DNA of 18,893 bases from the NCBI GenBank assembly GCA_002724975.1, contig PBQF01000066.1:1-18893 (forward strand). The letters are read 5' to 3'. The notes under the pieces were generated by a model. It made no database searches, was not told where the DNA came from, and was given only the letters and a program-made list of their open reading frames with translations. A program made the translations under genes and the position numbers. This DNA is from Parcubacteria group bacterium. GTDB taxonomy: Bacteria > Patescibacteriota > Minisyncoccia > Phycocordibacterales > GCA-002724975. Within the stretch, counting starts at the first letter, position 1. Each line of letters starts with the position of its first letter. Of the stretch, positions 1 through 6,346 are shown piece by piece.

Positions 1-71
1 GAAGGCAGAAAACGCCGTCGCTTCGCGACGAAATGGCTGGGCGACGGCACGGAAAAGCGGGCGGATTTGTT
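1..71. repeat. Left arm of 71-bp inverted repeat flanking the recombinase
   Basis: The reverse complement of 1-71 is identical to 1494-1564; the match stops at 72/1493. It may continue leftward beyond the window, so 71 bp is a minimum. By hand count the first 60 bases are about 63% G+C, far above the roughly 36-38% of most of the window. The arm has internal dyads: CGTCGC at 16-21 faces GCGACG at 25-30, and GCCGTCGC at 14-21 can also pair with GCGACGGC at 41-48. It could be a terminal repeat of a mobile unit, an inverted recombination site, or an assembly fold-back at a contig end. Confidence 0.9.
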
Positions 72-107
72 TCTTGTTTCGTATCCAAAAATAATTTTTT
101 CAAAATT

Positions 108-1652
108 ATGATCAAACCAAAATATTTTCTTTACGCTCGCAAAAGTACGGAAGATGATGATAAACAAGTGATGAGCATAGAAGCGCAACTTTTTGAATTG
201 CGAGAATTTGCGCGTAAAGAAAATCTTGAAATCCTAGCGGAGTTTCAAGAGTCGAAAAGCGCAAAGACACCCGGTCGTCCAATTTTTAATGAAATGATGA
301 CGCGCATTGAAGCTGGTGAGGCGCAAGGCATACTTGGTTGGCACCCAGATAGATTGGCGCGTAATTCGATAGACGGTGGGCGCGTCATTTATGCAGTTGA
401 TACCGAGAGAATCGTATCTTTGCGCTTTCCGACATTTTGGTTTGAACCCACCCCGCAAGGGCTCTTTATGTTGCAAGTGGCTTTTGGACAAAGTAAATAC
501 TACTCGGACAATTTGGTGCAGAATGTGAAAAGAGGCATCCGCCAAAAACTGCGACGTGGTGAGTGGCTGACCAAAGCACCATTTGGATATGTGAATAATC
601 CGCGTACTCGGCAGATAGAACCGCATGAGGTAAACGCCAAAATTGTGAAGCGCGCATTTCTGGAGTACGCGAAAGGTACACATGGACTGGTTTCTTTGTC
701 GCAGTTTTTGGCGGATTTAGGCATTACCAGTTCTAAAGGAAAGCCACTTGCCAAATGTGCCGTCAAACATATGTTGAGCAATCGTGCGTATCTCGGTTTT
801 GTTCGACACAATGGCGAATGGTTTGACGGCACATTTGAGCCAATCATTTCCCCGACCTTGTTTGAAGCCGTGCAGAAAGTTCTTGCGAGCAAGGCGCGTA
901 CGCCGAAGCGGAGAAACCGCCATGATTTCCCGTTTCTGGGTTTGTTCCGTTGTGGCGAGTGCGGTGGCATGTTCACAGCGCAACACGCGAAAGGCAATGG
1001 TGGTATCTATCGCTACTATCGTTGTACCAAGAAGCATGGCGCTTGCTCGCAAGGGTATGTGCAAGAAAAAGACCTCGTTGCACAAATCAAGGATCGGCTT
1101 CAAACAATATCACTTTGCGATGAGTACACTGATTGGATGTTGGCGAAAATTGACGAATGGGAGCACGAAGAAACTAACTCATCGCAAAGTGATGTTCAAA
1201 ATCTTTCTCTCAAAATCAAAGCGGACGAGGAGCGCATGGAAAAATTGGTGTCTGCGTACTTGGACGGTGACATACCAAAAGAGATTTATCTGAAAAAGAA
1301 AGACGCTACCATGCGCTCTCTCGCCACTTTGAACAAGAAAAAGAAAGATTGTGAACGTCGGGGAAATACTTGGGTCGAACCCTTGCGGGAGTGGGTTTTG
1401 GATACGAAACAAGCCAATTTTTTGAGCTCATCTGACAATTTCAAAGAAATTGCCTCCTTCGTCCAAAAAAACGGAACGAACCATGCAGTTCGTAACAAAT
1501 CCGCCCGCTTTTCCGTGCCGTCGCCCAGCCATTTCGTCGCGAAGCGACGGCGTTTTCTGCCTTCCTGCGCGCCTGCGGCGCGCGGTTCCTCTGCGCTATC
1601 AGCGCGAGAAGTATCATTTTGTGCCCCCGGCAGGAATCGAACCCGCATCTAA
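108..1652 (+). CDS. Large serine recombinase (site-specific integrase/resolvase)
   Basis: DNA-cutting and rejoining enzyme of the serine recombinase family, 514 residues from ATG 108. An upstream in-frame ATG at 33 lies inside the inverted repeat and adds residues with no family likeness, so 108, just before IKPKYFLYARKST, is preferred. Seen: nucleophile motif YARKST (Ser13), the resolvase-domain motifs SIEAQ and HPDRLARN, a Recombinase domain around residues 160-260 (APFGY, then SNRAYLG), a zinc ribbon with C282/C285 and C306/C313, and a lysine/glutamate-rich helical region near 330-430. G+C near 50% contrasts with the downstream genome, suggesting acquisition. The last part is odd: codons 463-486 are the right repeat arm, and the frame then runs through two G+C hairpins and stops inside the antisense of tRNA-Arg. 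The C-terminus is therefore probably not ancestral. The recombinase call is firm; its target is unknown. Confidence 0.93.
   Translation: MIKPKYFLYARKSTEDDDKQVMSIEAQLFELREFARKENLEILAEFQESKSAKTPGRPIFNEMMTRIEAGEAQGILGWHPDRLARNSIDGGRVIYAVDTERIVSLRFPTFWFEPTPQGLFMLQVAFGQSKYYSDNLVQNVKRGIRQKLRRGEWLTKAPFGYVNNPRTRQIEPHEVNAKIVKRAFLEYAKGTHGLVSLSQFLADLGITSSKGKPLAKCAVKHMLSNRAYLGFVRHNGEWFDGTFEPIISPTLFEAVQKVLASKARTPKRRNRHDFPFLGLFRCGECGGMFTAQHAKGNGGIYRYYRCTKKHGACSQGYVQEKDLVAQIKDRLQTISLCDEYTDWMLAKIDEWEHEETNSSQSDVQNLSLKIKADEERMEKLVSAYLDGDIPKEIYLKKKDATMRSLATLNKKKKDCERRGNTWVEPLREWVLDTKQANFLSSSDNFKEIASFVQKNGTNHAVRNKSARFSVPSPSHFVAKRRRFLPSCAPAARGSSALSAREVSFCAPGRNRTRI
1494..1564. repeat. Right arm of 71-bp inverted repeat, inside the recombinase 3' end
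   Basis: Perfect inverted copy of 1-71. It falls inside the reading frame of the recombinase, so it encodes the protein's C-terminal residues 463-486. It ends about 58 bases from the 3' end of tRNA-Arg. Base composition drops sharply just to the right, at the tRNA genes. Confidence 0.9.
1567..1605. other. Pair of G+C-rich hairpins between repeat arm and tRNA-Arg
   Basis: GCGCGCC at 1567-1573 pairs perfectly with GGCGCGC at 1577-1583 over a 3-nt loop. GCGCT at 1593-1597 pairs with AGCGC at 1601-1605 over a 3-nt loop. No T-tract follows on either strand, so a classical terminator is not supported. They lie just downstream of tRNA-Arg (minus strand) and at the composition boundary, and may belong to the recombinase element or its junction. 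Confidence 0.6.
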
Positions 1653-1693
1653 AGCTTAGAAGTCTCTTGTTTTATCCATTAAACTACAGGGGC
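1622..1693 (-). tRNA. tRNA-Arg (anticodon TCT)
   Basis: Cloverleaf read on the minus strand: acceptor GCCCCTG with CGGGGGC, D-stem GTTT/AAAC, anticodon loop CTTCTAA (TCT, reads AGA), a 4-nt variable loop, T-stem GCGGG/CCTGC around TTCGATT, and discriminator A. CCA is not encoded; CAA follows. The anticodon stem AGAGA/GCTTT is weak, with one G-T pair and an A31-G39 mismatch. It is separated from the upstream tRNA-Val by one base, so the two are probably co-transcribed. Its 3' end faces the recombinase segment. Confidence 0.88.
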
Positions 1694-1694
1694 A

Positions 1695-1771
1695 TGGTGG
1701 GCGATGCAGGACTCGAACCTGCGACCTACCCGGTGTAAACGGGTTGCTCTAGCCAACTGAGCTAATCGCCC
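1695..1771 (-). tRNA. tRNA-Val (anticodon TAC)
   Basis: Complete cloverleaf on the minus strand: acceptor GGGCGAT/ATCGCCC, anticodon stem ACCCG/CGGGT around TTTACAC (anticodon TAC), T-loop TTCGAGT, discriminator A at 1698, and CCA encoded at 1697-1695. It is the first gene of a Val-Arg tandem. A TATATAATA stretch at 1784-1792 lies about 13 bases upstream and could supply its -10 element. Confidence 0.95.
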
Positions 1772-1785
1772 TTCAATTACTCGTA

Positions 1786-1791
1786 TATAAT
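1786..1791 (+). promoter_or_regulatory. Candidate -10 box before the pseudouridine synthase
   Basis: Exact TATAAT, about 32 bases before the ATG at 1824. The A/T stretch is near-palindromic, so the same region can act as a -10 for the divergent tRNA-Val/Arg pair. No convincing -35 was seen. Confidence 0.5.
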
Positions 1792-1823
1792 ACACAGGCA
1801 GGTTAATAATTCAATCAAGTTAG

Positions 1824-2519
1824 ATGGAAATAGAAATTCTCTACGAAGACAAAGACTACCTTATTATAGATAAACCCTCGGGACTGATGGTTCATTCTGA
1901 TGGGAGATCGAATGAACAAACTTTGGTTGACTGGGTGCTAGAAAATTATCCCGAAATGGAAAGTGTGGGTGAAAAGTTTCGTGGTGGATTAGTTCATCGT
2001 CTAGACAGAGAAACATCTGGGGTCCTTGCTTTAGCGAAAAATCAAAAAGCATTTGAACATTTGAAAAACCAATTTCAAGAAAGAAAAATTCAAAAAGTTT
2101 ATAAAGCTTTTGTTTATGGAATTGTAAAAGAAGATAGAGAAGTGATAGATAGACCAATAGGTAGAAGTCAAAAATTTGGGCTGTGGTCTGCACAAAGAGG
2201 AATGAGAGGAAAAGAAAGAGAAGCTATAACAGAATACAAAGTTTTAAGAAGAGGCGGAGGATATTCTTTTTTAGAATTACAACCCAAAACAGGCAGGACT
2301 CATCAAATAAGAGTTCATCTTAAAGCTATTAACTATCCAGTAGTTTGCGATAAGCTTTATGCGTCTAAAAGCGAGTGTGCCTTGGGTTTCGAGCGACTAG
2401 CCCTGCACGCTGAAAGTCTCGAGTTTGAAGGACTTAATGGTAATAAAATCAAAGTGATTTCTCCATTACCTGGGGATTTTATAGAAGCCCAAGAACAGCT
2501 TAAAAACGTTGCAGAATAA
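1824..2519 (+). CDS. RluA-family pseudouridine synthase
   Basis: Isomerises uridine to pseudouridine in structured RNA, usually 23S rRNA or tRNA. The 231-residue protein has the family signature HRLDRETSG, with catalytic Asp61, followed downstream by KVYKAFVYG and the RTHQIRVHL motif. There is no N-terminal S4 domain, so it is the short catalytic-only form (RluA/RluC-like core). The exact target base cannot be assigned from sequence. No Shine-Dalgarno precedes ATG 1824. It lies 31 bases upstream of rplS in the same direction, so the two ribosome-related genes may share a transcript. Confidence 0.93.
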   Translation: MEIEILYEDKDYLIIDKPSGLMVHSDGRSNEQTLVDWVLENYPEMESVGEKFRGGLVHRLDRETSGVLALAKNQKAFEHLKNQFQERKIQKVYKAFVYGIVKEDREVIDRPIGRSQKFGLWSAQRGMRGKEREAITEYKVLRRGGGYSFLELQPKTGRTHQIRVHLKAINYPVVCDKLYASKSECALGFERLALHAESLEFEGLNGNKIKVISPLPGDFIEAQEQLKNVAE

Positions 2520-2550
2520 GGTTTATTGTGCTAAATTTCTCCCTGTTTCT

Positions 2551-3054
2551 ATGAACACAGTAATTTCACCAGTTAATATAGAGGAGCGGGCAAAACTCGG
2601 TATAAGGAGCGGGGATACTGTTCGCGTTTGGCAAAAAATACAAGAAAAGGACAAGACCAGACTCCAGTCGTTTGAGGGTATAGTTTTGGCTGCAAAGCAT
2701 GGAGTAGAAGCTGGAGCAACCTTTACGGTTAGAAGAGTATCTGGGGGTGTTGGTATAGAAAAAATCTTTCCGCTTCACTCTCCGATGATTGATAAGATTG
2801 AAATAATTAAAAGGGCGAAGGTTAAGAGATCAAAGCTTTATCATATTAGAGAAAAAGCAGCTAAAGAGATTCGAAGACAGATGAGAAATATGAAGCTGGT
2901 TGATATTTCGACCTCGAGTGATACAGAAGATGAAGTAGTTGCTGAAGAGAAAATACCAGAATCGGAAGTAAAAGAAGAAAAAGAAACCGAGAAGCCAAAA
3001 AAAGAAGTGAAAACAGAGGAAGTTTCGGAAGAGAATCAAGAGAAATCCGAGTAA
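2551..3054 (+). CDS. rplS: Large ribosomal subunit protein bL19
   Basis: Structural protein of the 50S subunit at the subunit interface. ATG 2551 is chosen because MNTVISPVNIEERAKL starts like the L19 core; the upstream in-frame ATG 2509 lies within the end of the previous gene and adds unrelated residues. Seen: SGDTVRVWQKI, SFEGIVLAAKHG, TFTVRRVSGGVGIEKIFPLH and KRAKVKRSKLYHIR, all L19 core motifs, ending near residue 118. The remaining ~50 residues (to 167) are a low-complexity Glu/Lys/Val tail not needed for the fold. The stop codon TAA lies in the loop of the gene's own terminator. Confidence 0.96.
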   Translation: MNTVISPVNIEERAKLGIRSGDTVRVWQKIQEKDKTRLQSFEGIVLAAKHGVEAGATFTVRRVSGGVGIEKIFPLHSPMIDKIEIIKRAKVKRSKLYHIREKAAKEIRRQMRNMKLVDISTSSDTEDEVVAEEKIPESEVKEEKETEKPKKEVKTEEVSEENQEKSE

Positions 3055-3066
3055 GCTCGGATTTTT
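3043..3066 (+). terminator. Intrinsic terminator of rplS containing the stop codon in its loop
   Basis: Perfect 9-bp stem AAATCCGAG (3043-3051) / CTCGGATTT (3056-3064) with loop TAAG (3052-3055) and a T run at 3062-3066. The rplS TAA is 3052-3054, so the last codons and the terminator are the same sequence. Confidence 0.85.
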
Positions 3067-3100
3067 CAAACCCTCTCTAAAATTGTATTCTAAACTTATT

Positions 3101-3187
3101 GTCCAGGTGGCGGAACTGGTAGACGCGCTAGCTTGAGGGGCTAGTGGGAGCAATCTCGTGCGGGTTCAACTCCCGCTCTGGACACCA
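3101..3187 (+). tRNA. tRNA-Leu (anticodon GAG)
   Basis: Type II tRNA with a long variable arm. Acceptor GTCCAGG pairs with TCTGGAC, the D-region has GGTAGACGC, anticodon stem CTAGC/GCTAG encloses TTGAGGG (anticodon GAG, reads CTC/CTT), and the T-loop is TTCAACT. Discriminator A at 3184 and CCA at 3185-3187 are encoded. A TATTCT at 3086-3091 is a possible -10. The next protein gene starts only 5 bases after the CCA. Confidence 0.96.
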
Positions 3188-3192
3188 AGACA

Positions 3193-4272
3193 ATGTTTGA
3201 ATTAATTATAAATTTTTACGATAAACACGAAAGGCATATTTCATCTGTTGCTCTTCTTGGCGGCTTTGTTTTTGACAACTTCACCCTTCAAAGAATTGAT
3301 CTCCTTTTTGAAAACTTAGTTATCATTTTTTATCTTGTTCTCTCGGGCGGGGGAGTTGTTTTAAGAAATTATCTTGATGAGTGCCCTCCTAAAAGTAAAT
3401 TTTTTAAGAAGGTTTATGACTTCTTGCCTCTATTCATTCAGTTTGCATTCGGGGGTCTGTTTAGCGGTTTTTTTATCTTTTATTCAAGAAGTGTAACTCT
3501 CTCTTCAAGTTGGCCTTTTGTTTTAATGCTTCTTATTCTTCTTATTGGAAACGAATTCTTTAAGAAACAATATCAGAGAATGACTTTCCAAATGTCTGTT
3601 TATTTCGTTGCTATTTTCTCCTTCTTAATTTTCTTTATTCCAATTCTCATCAAAAATATTAGCCCACTTGCTTTTATTTTAAGTGGGGTTTTAAGTCTAT
3701 TAGTAATTTATCTATTTATTCTTGGTTTAAAAAAGATTGTTCCCATAAAATATAACAAAAGTAGAATAAATTTAAGGAATTCTGTTGTTTCAATATTTAT
3801 TTTGATTAATGTTTTGTATTTTTCGAATTTAATTCCTCCAATTCCACTTTCTCTTAAAGATGCTGGAGTGTATCACAATATTCAAAGAGTGAATGGAAGT
3901 TATTTAGTGACAGATGAAGATACAAAATGGTACAAGGAAATTTTTAAAAGAGACACAATCTATTTAAATCAAAAAGAAGGAGCTTATGTTTTTTCAAGTG
4001 TGTTTGCCCCAACTGATTTGAACATAAAAGTAGTTCATGACTGGCAGTATTTTGATGAAGAAAAGGATGAATGGACTAGTACGGGAGAAATAAGTTTTCC
4101 AATTCTTGGCGGCAGAGACGGTGGATACCGTGGCTTTTCCAAAAAAGAAAATGTTTTTACTGGAAAGTGGCGGGTTGATATAGAAACAGAGAGGGATCAA
4201 ATAATTGGAAGGGTTAGATTTAACATTGAAGTTGATTCTGCTAATGTAAGACTCAAAACCGAAACGCTTTAA
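3193..4272 (+). CDS. Polytopic membrane protein with C-terminal DUF2914 domain
   Basis: 359 residues. The first ~215 are hydrophobic with about six or seven predicted membrane segments (roughly 15-30, 38-56, 77-97, 104-121, 132-153, 157-180, 195-213), separated by short basic loops. From residue ~280 to 348 the sequence fits the DUF2914 pattern: VVHDWQYF, GGRDGGYRGFS, then GKWRVDIETERDQIIGRVRF. DUF2914 has no established function; the conserved Trp/Arg/Gly layout suggests a small extracytoplasmic beta domain. This looks like the usual arrangement in these bacteria, where the domain is tethered behind several helices. It sits between tRNA-Leu and tRNA-His and ends in a short A/T hairpin. Enzymatic activity cannot be inferred. 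Confidence 0.82.
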   Translation: MFELIINFYDKHERHISSVALLGGFVFDNFTLQRIDLLFENLVIIFYLVLSGGGVVLRNYLDECPPKSKFFKKVYDFLPLFIQFAFGGLFSGFFIFYSRSVTLSSSWPFVLMLLILLIGNEFFKKQYQRMTFQMSVYFVAIFSFLIFFIPILIKNISPLAFILSGVLSLLVIYLFILGLKKIVPIKYNKSRINLRNSVVSIFILINVLYFSNLIPPIPLSLKDAGVYHNIQRVNGSYLVTDEDTKWYKEIFKRDTIYLNQKEGAYVFSSVFAPTDLNIKVVHDWQYFDEEKDEWTSTGEISFPILGGRDGGYRGFSKKENVFTGKWRVDIETERDQIIGRVRFNIEVDSANVRLKTETL

Positions 4273-4290
4273 AATTAGCTCTAATTTTGC
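4271..4290 (+). terminator. Short A/T-rich hairpin after the DUF2914 gene
   Basis: AAAATTAG (4271-4278) and CTAATTTT (4281-4288) are exact reverse complements with a minimal loop, starting at the gene's TAA. The stem ends in four Ts. A weak intrinsic terminator is plausible, separating the gene from tRNA-His. Confidence 0.5.
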
Positions 4291-4307
4291 TAATGTAAGC
4301 GCTGTAT

Positions 4308-4379
4308 GGTGCCTATGATGTAGCGGTAACATTACGACCTGTGGCGTCGTCTTCTCCGGTTCGAATCCGGATAGGCACC
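4308..4379 (+). tRNA. tRNA-His (anticodon GTG)
   Basis: Acceptor GTGCCTA (4309-4315) with TAGGCAC (4372-4378). The extra 5' G(-1) at 4308 can pair with C73 at 4379, the histidine identity element. Anticodon stem ACGAC/GTCGT encloses CTGTGGC (anticodon GTG), and the T-loop is TTCGAAT. A full CCA is not encoded; CAA follows C73. Confidence 0.95.
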
Positions 4380-4390
4380 CAATTTAATAA

Positions 4391-4420
4391 TTCGCACTCC
4401 TTGGACTAAAGGCGTACAAT
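4391..4420 (+). promoter_or_regulatory. Candidate promoter for the slipin-SIMPL pair
   Basis: TTCGCA at 4391-4396 and TACAAT at 4415-4420 are separated by 18 bases, with the start codon 34 bases after the -10. This is a modest match judged by eye only. Confidence 0.35.
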
Positions 4421-4454
4421 ATCGTTGTAATTATTAATCCAATCCGATAAAATC

Positions 4455-5201
4455 ATGCTTTATTTATTTTGGGCGACAATTTTAATAATTCTAGCAGTTC
4501 TGTTTCTGCGACAAATTAACGAGTATCAAAGAGGGGTAATGTTTACTATGGGAAGGTTTACAGGGATTAAAGGTCCCGGATGGAGACTGGTAGTTCCCAT
4601 CTTCCAGCGTCTACGAAAAGTAGATATGCGAGTGAAGGCAGTTGATGTTCCTGACCAGAAAGCTATTACCAAAGACAATATTTCAGTTGGTGTAAATGCC
4701 GTTATCTATTACAAAGTGATGCATGCCGACAAAGCAATTCTTCAGGTGGAGAATTTCTTCCACGCCGTTTCCCAACTTGCTCAAACAACAATGAGAAACA
4801 TTGTCGGAGAAGTTGAACTCGATGACCTTTTAAGTCAGAGAGATAAAATTTCAGAAAGAATCAGAGAGATAGTAGATAAAGCTAGTGACGCTTGGGGTAT
4901 TCAAGTTGATAATGTTGAGTTAAAAGATGTAGCTCTGCCAGAGGATATGGAAAGAACTATTGCCAAACAAGCAGAAGCCGAGAGAGAAAGAAGGGCTGTG
5001 ATTATTAAAGCTCAAGGAGAAGTGGCAGCGGCGGGAGATATGTCTAAAGCTGCTAAAATCCTTTCAGATTCAGCAGGAGCACTACATTTAAGGACATTAC
5101 AGTCTTTAAATGATTTAAGTTCTGATCAATCTAACACTGTTGTTTTTGCTGTTCCTCTTGAAATTTTAAGAGCTTTTGAAAAGATGTCATCAAAAAACTA
5201 A
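4455..5201 (+). CDS. Slipin/stomatin-like SPFH (Band 7) membrane protein
   Basis: Membrane-associated scaffold of the SPFH family, thought to oligomerise and organise membrane microdomains or regulate partner proteases and channels. One N-terminal helix (residues ~2-19) is followed by the Band 7 domain: EYQRGVMFTMGRF, GPGWRLVVPIFQRL, VDMRVKAVDVP, and TTMRNIVGEVELDDLLSQRD. A charged Ala/Glu/Arg helix (AKQAEAERERRAVI) and a short tail follow. The 248-residue length is typical of slipins. No NfeD-type protease partner lies beside it; instead a SIMPL-domain gene follows after 6 bases, suggesting a shared envelope function. No Shine-Dalgarno is seen. Confidence 0.93.
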   Translation: MLYLFWATILIILAVLFLRQINEYQRGVMFTMGRFTGIKGPGWRLVVPIFQRLRKVDMRVKAVDVPDQKAITKDNISVGVNAVIYYKVMHADKAILQVENFFHAVSQLAQTTMRNIVGEVELDDLLSQRDKISERIREIVDKASDAWGIQVDNVELKDVALPEDMERTIAKQAEAERERRAVIIKAQGEVAAAGDMSKAAKILSDSAGALHLRTLQSLNDLSSDQSNTVVFAVPLEILRAFEKMSSKN

Positions 5202-5207
5202 TTAATT

Positions 5208-6008
5208 ATGAATGAATTTCTAAACCAAAGAGATGTTAAAAGATCAGTAGTTGCTGTCTTAGTGTTGCTGGCTGTTTTTCTTCTAGTTAAAAGTATTAAT
5301 GAACTAAAGGTCAACAGCACCATTGGTAAAAGTGATTTTTCAAATACTATTTCTGTTTCAGGTGAAGGGAAGATTTCAGTAGTCCCTGACATCGTTACAT
5401 TTTCCTTTTCGGTTACTGAAGAGGGGGTCGATGTAAAAAGCGCCCAAAATTCTGTTAGTGAAAAAGTCTCTGGAATTTTAGACTCTCTCGAAAAGTTAAA
5501 TATAAAAGAGAAAGACATTAAAACCCTAAGTTATAATGTTTACCCCAAATATGAGTTTTATCAAAAGCAAATTATTTGTCCTGCTGGGTCCTTTTGTCCA
5601 CCCACATCTGAGCGAACTCTTGTTGGGTATGAAGTTAGCCAGACAATTTCTATTAAACTAAGAGATTTCGACAAAGCCGGAGAAGCCTTAAGTTCTTTGG
5701 GAAGTCTTGGTGTTAGTAATTTAAATGGCCCAAGCTTCGACGTTGAAGATCGCGACGAGCTGATGAGAGAGGTAAGAAAAGCTGCTATTGAAAACGCGAA
5801 AGACAAAGCTAAAGATCTGTCTAAAGATTTAGGAGTAAAGCTGGTTAAGATTGTTAGTTTTTCTGAAGGAAGGAATTTTAGGATACAAGCCAGACTTGAG
5901 TCTGCGTCAGATAGCCCTGTCGGAATAGGTGGCTCGTTTGAGCCAGAAATTCCAGTGGGAGAAAGTGAAATAACATCTAGTGTAGAAATAATCTACGAGA
6001 TACGATAG
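5208..6008 (+). CDS. SIMPL-domain (DUF541) exported protein
   Basis: 266 residues: one N-terminal membrane anchor (about 12-28), then a SIMPL domain to the end. Diagnostic segments are ISVSGEGKISVVPDIVTFSFSV, the DIKTLSYNVYPKY strand, GYEVSQTISIKLRD, and a closing SSVEIIYEIR strand. SIMPL proteins form oligomeric shells outside the cytoplasmic membrane, and some protect against oxidative stress; the role here is unknown. A loop near residues 122-134 holds two Cys (ICPAGSFCPPT) that could form a disulfide. It is 6 bases from the upstream slipin gene, so the two are almost certainly co-transcribed. Confidence 0.9.
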   Translation: MNEFLNQRDVKRSVVAVLVLLAVFLLVKSINELKVNSTIGKSDFSNTISVSGEGKISVVPDIVTFSFSVTEEGVDVKSAQNSVSEKVSGILDSLEKLNIKEKDIKTLSYNVYPKYEFYQKQIICPAGSFCPPTSERTLVGYEVSQTISIKLRDFDKAGEALSSLGSLGVSNLNGPSFDVEDRDELMREVRKAAIENAKDKAKDLSKDLGVKLVKIVSFSEGRNFRIQARLESASDSPVGIGGSFEPEIPVGESEITSSVEIIYEIR

Positions 6009-6035
6009 GCTTTGTATAGCTTGTTCATCCTCAGG

Positions 6036-6043
6036 AAAGGAGG
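6036..6043 (+). promoter_or_regulatory. Strong Shine-Dalgarno, unusual for this genome
   Basis: AAAGGAGG lies 6 bases before ATG 6050, a near-perfect anti-16S complement. Other starts in the window that I checked lack a comparable site. Confidence 0.85.
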
Positions 6044-6049
6044 CGAACC

Positions 6050-6301
6050 ATGAAGGTCAACAGGAAGATTGTTGAGTGTGCGGAGGGGCTTCTTGCTCTT
6101 TCTTCCTCAAACAGCTCACTAGAGGAATTCAGGAAACTGATTGAGGAAGCTCACAATCATCTTCACGCACTAAGAAAGAGAGGTCAGGACGTTCTGGCAC
6201 AAGCTCTTACTGTTCGGATTACTAAGGCAGAAGAGCTTCAGAAGCAGGCAGAAGAGCTTCAGAAGCAGGCAGAAGAGCTTCAGAAGCAGAAGCGTAAGTA
6301 G
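6050..6301 (+). CDS. Small coiled-coil protein with three exact heptad repeats
   Basis: 83-residue protein I do not recognise. No signal peptide or membrane segment. It is predicted to be nearly all helical: residues ~23-44 form an amphipathic segment, and residues 60-80 are AEELQKQ three times, a seven-residue period fitting a coiled coil. The repeats are identical at DNA level (21 bp each). The gene is set apart from its neighbours: about 47-48% G+C by hand count over 6061-6300, different codon choice (many CTT, CAG, GAG, AAG), a strong Shine-Dalgarno and a hairpin terminator. That suggests recent acquisition or a different expression mode. It could be a small oligomerising or nucleic-acid-associated protein, but nothing in the sequence shows which. 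Strong translation signals make it likely real. Confidence 0.75.
   Translation: MKVNRKIVECAEGLLALSSSNSSLEEFRKLIEEAHNHLHALRKRGQDVLAQALTVRITKAEELQKQAEELQKQAEELQKQKRK
6227..6289 (+). repeat. Three tandem 21-bp repeats inside the coiled-coil gene
   Basis: Unit GCAGAAGAGCTTCAGAAGCA plus G, at 6227-6247, 6248-6268 and 6269-6289, with no mismatches. Each unit is seven codons, so changes in copy number keep the frame and lengthen or shorten the coiled coil. Each unit also contains the dyad GAAGAGCTTC. Confidence 0.95.
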
Positions 6302-6346
6302 AATAGGAGTTTCTCTCATGGCGATCGGCGACCTCATCTTGAAAAG

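Noticed and set aside
33..107. Longer N-terminus of the recombinase from ATG 33
   Set aside because: It lies within the inverted repeat and adds 25 residues before the conserved IKPKYFLYARKST start.
234..1103. Several minus-strand and +1-frame open frames over the recombinase
   Set aside because: They are shadows of the G+C-rich recombinase frame; the recombinase motifs are unambiguous and the shadow translations show no family pattern.
1495..1652. C-terminal residues ending CAPGRNRTRI as a genuine protein domain
   Set aside because: This is the antisense translation of a tRNA T-arm, a known kind of spurious protein end, so no function is inferred from it.
6227..6289. CRISPR-like array
   Set aside because: Units are contiguous with no spacers and stay in a coding frame; it is a tandem coding repeat.
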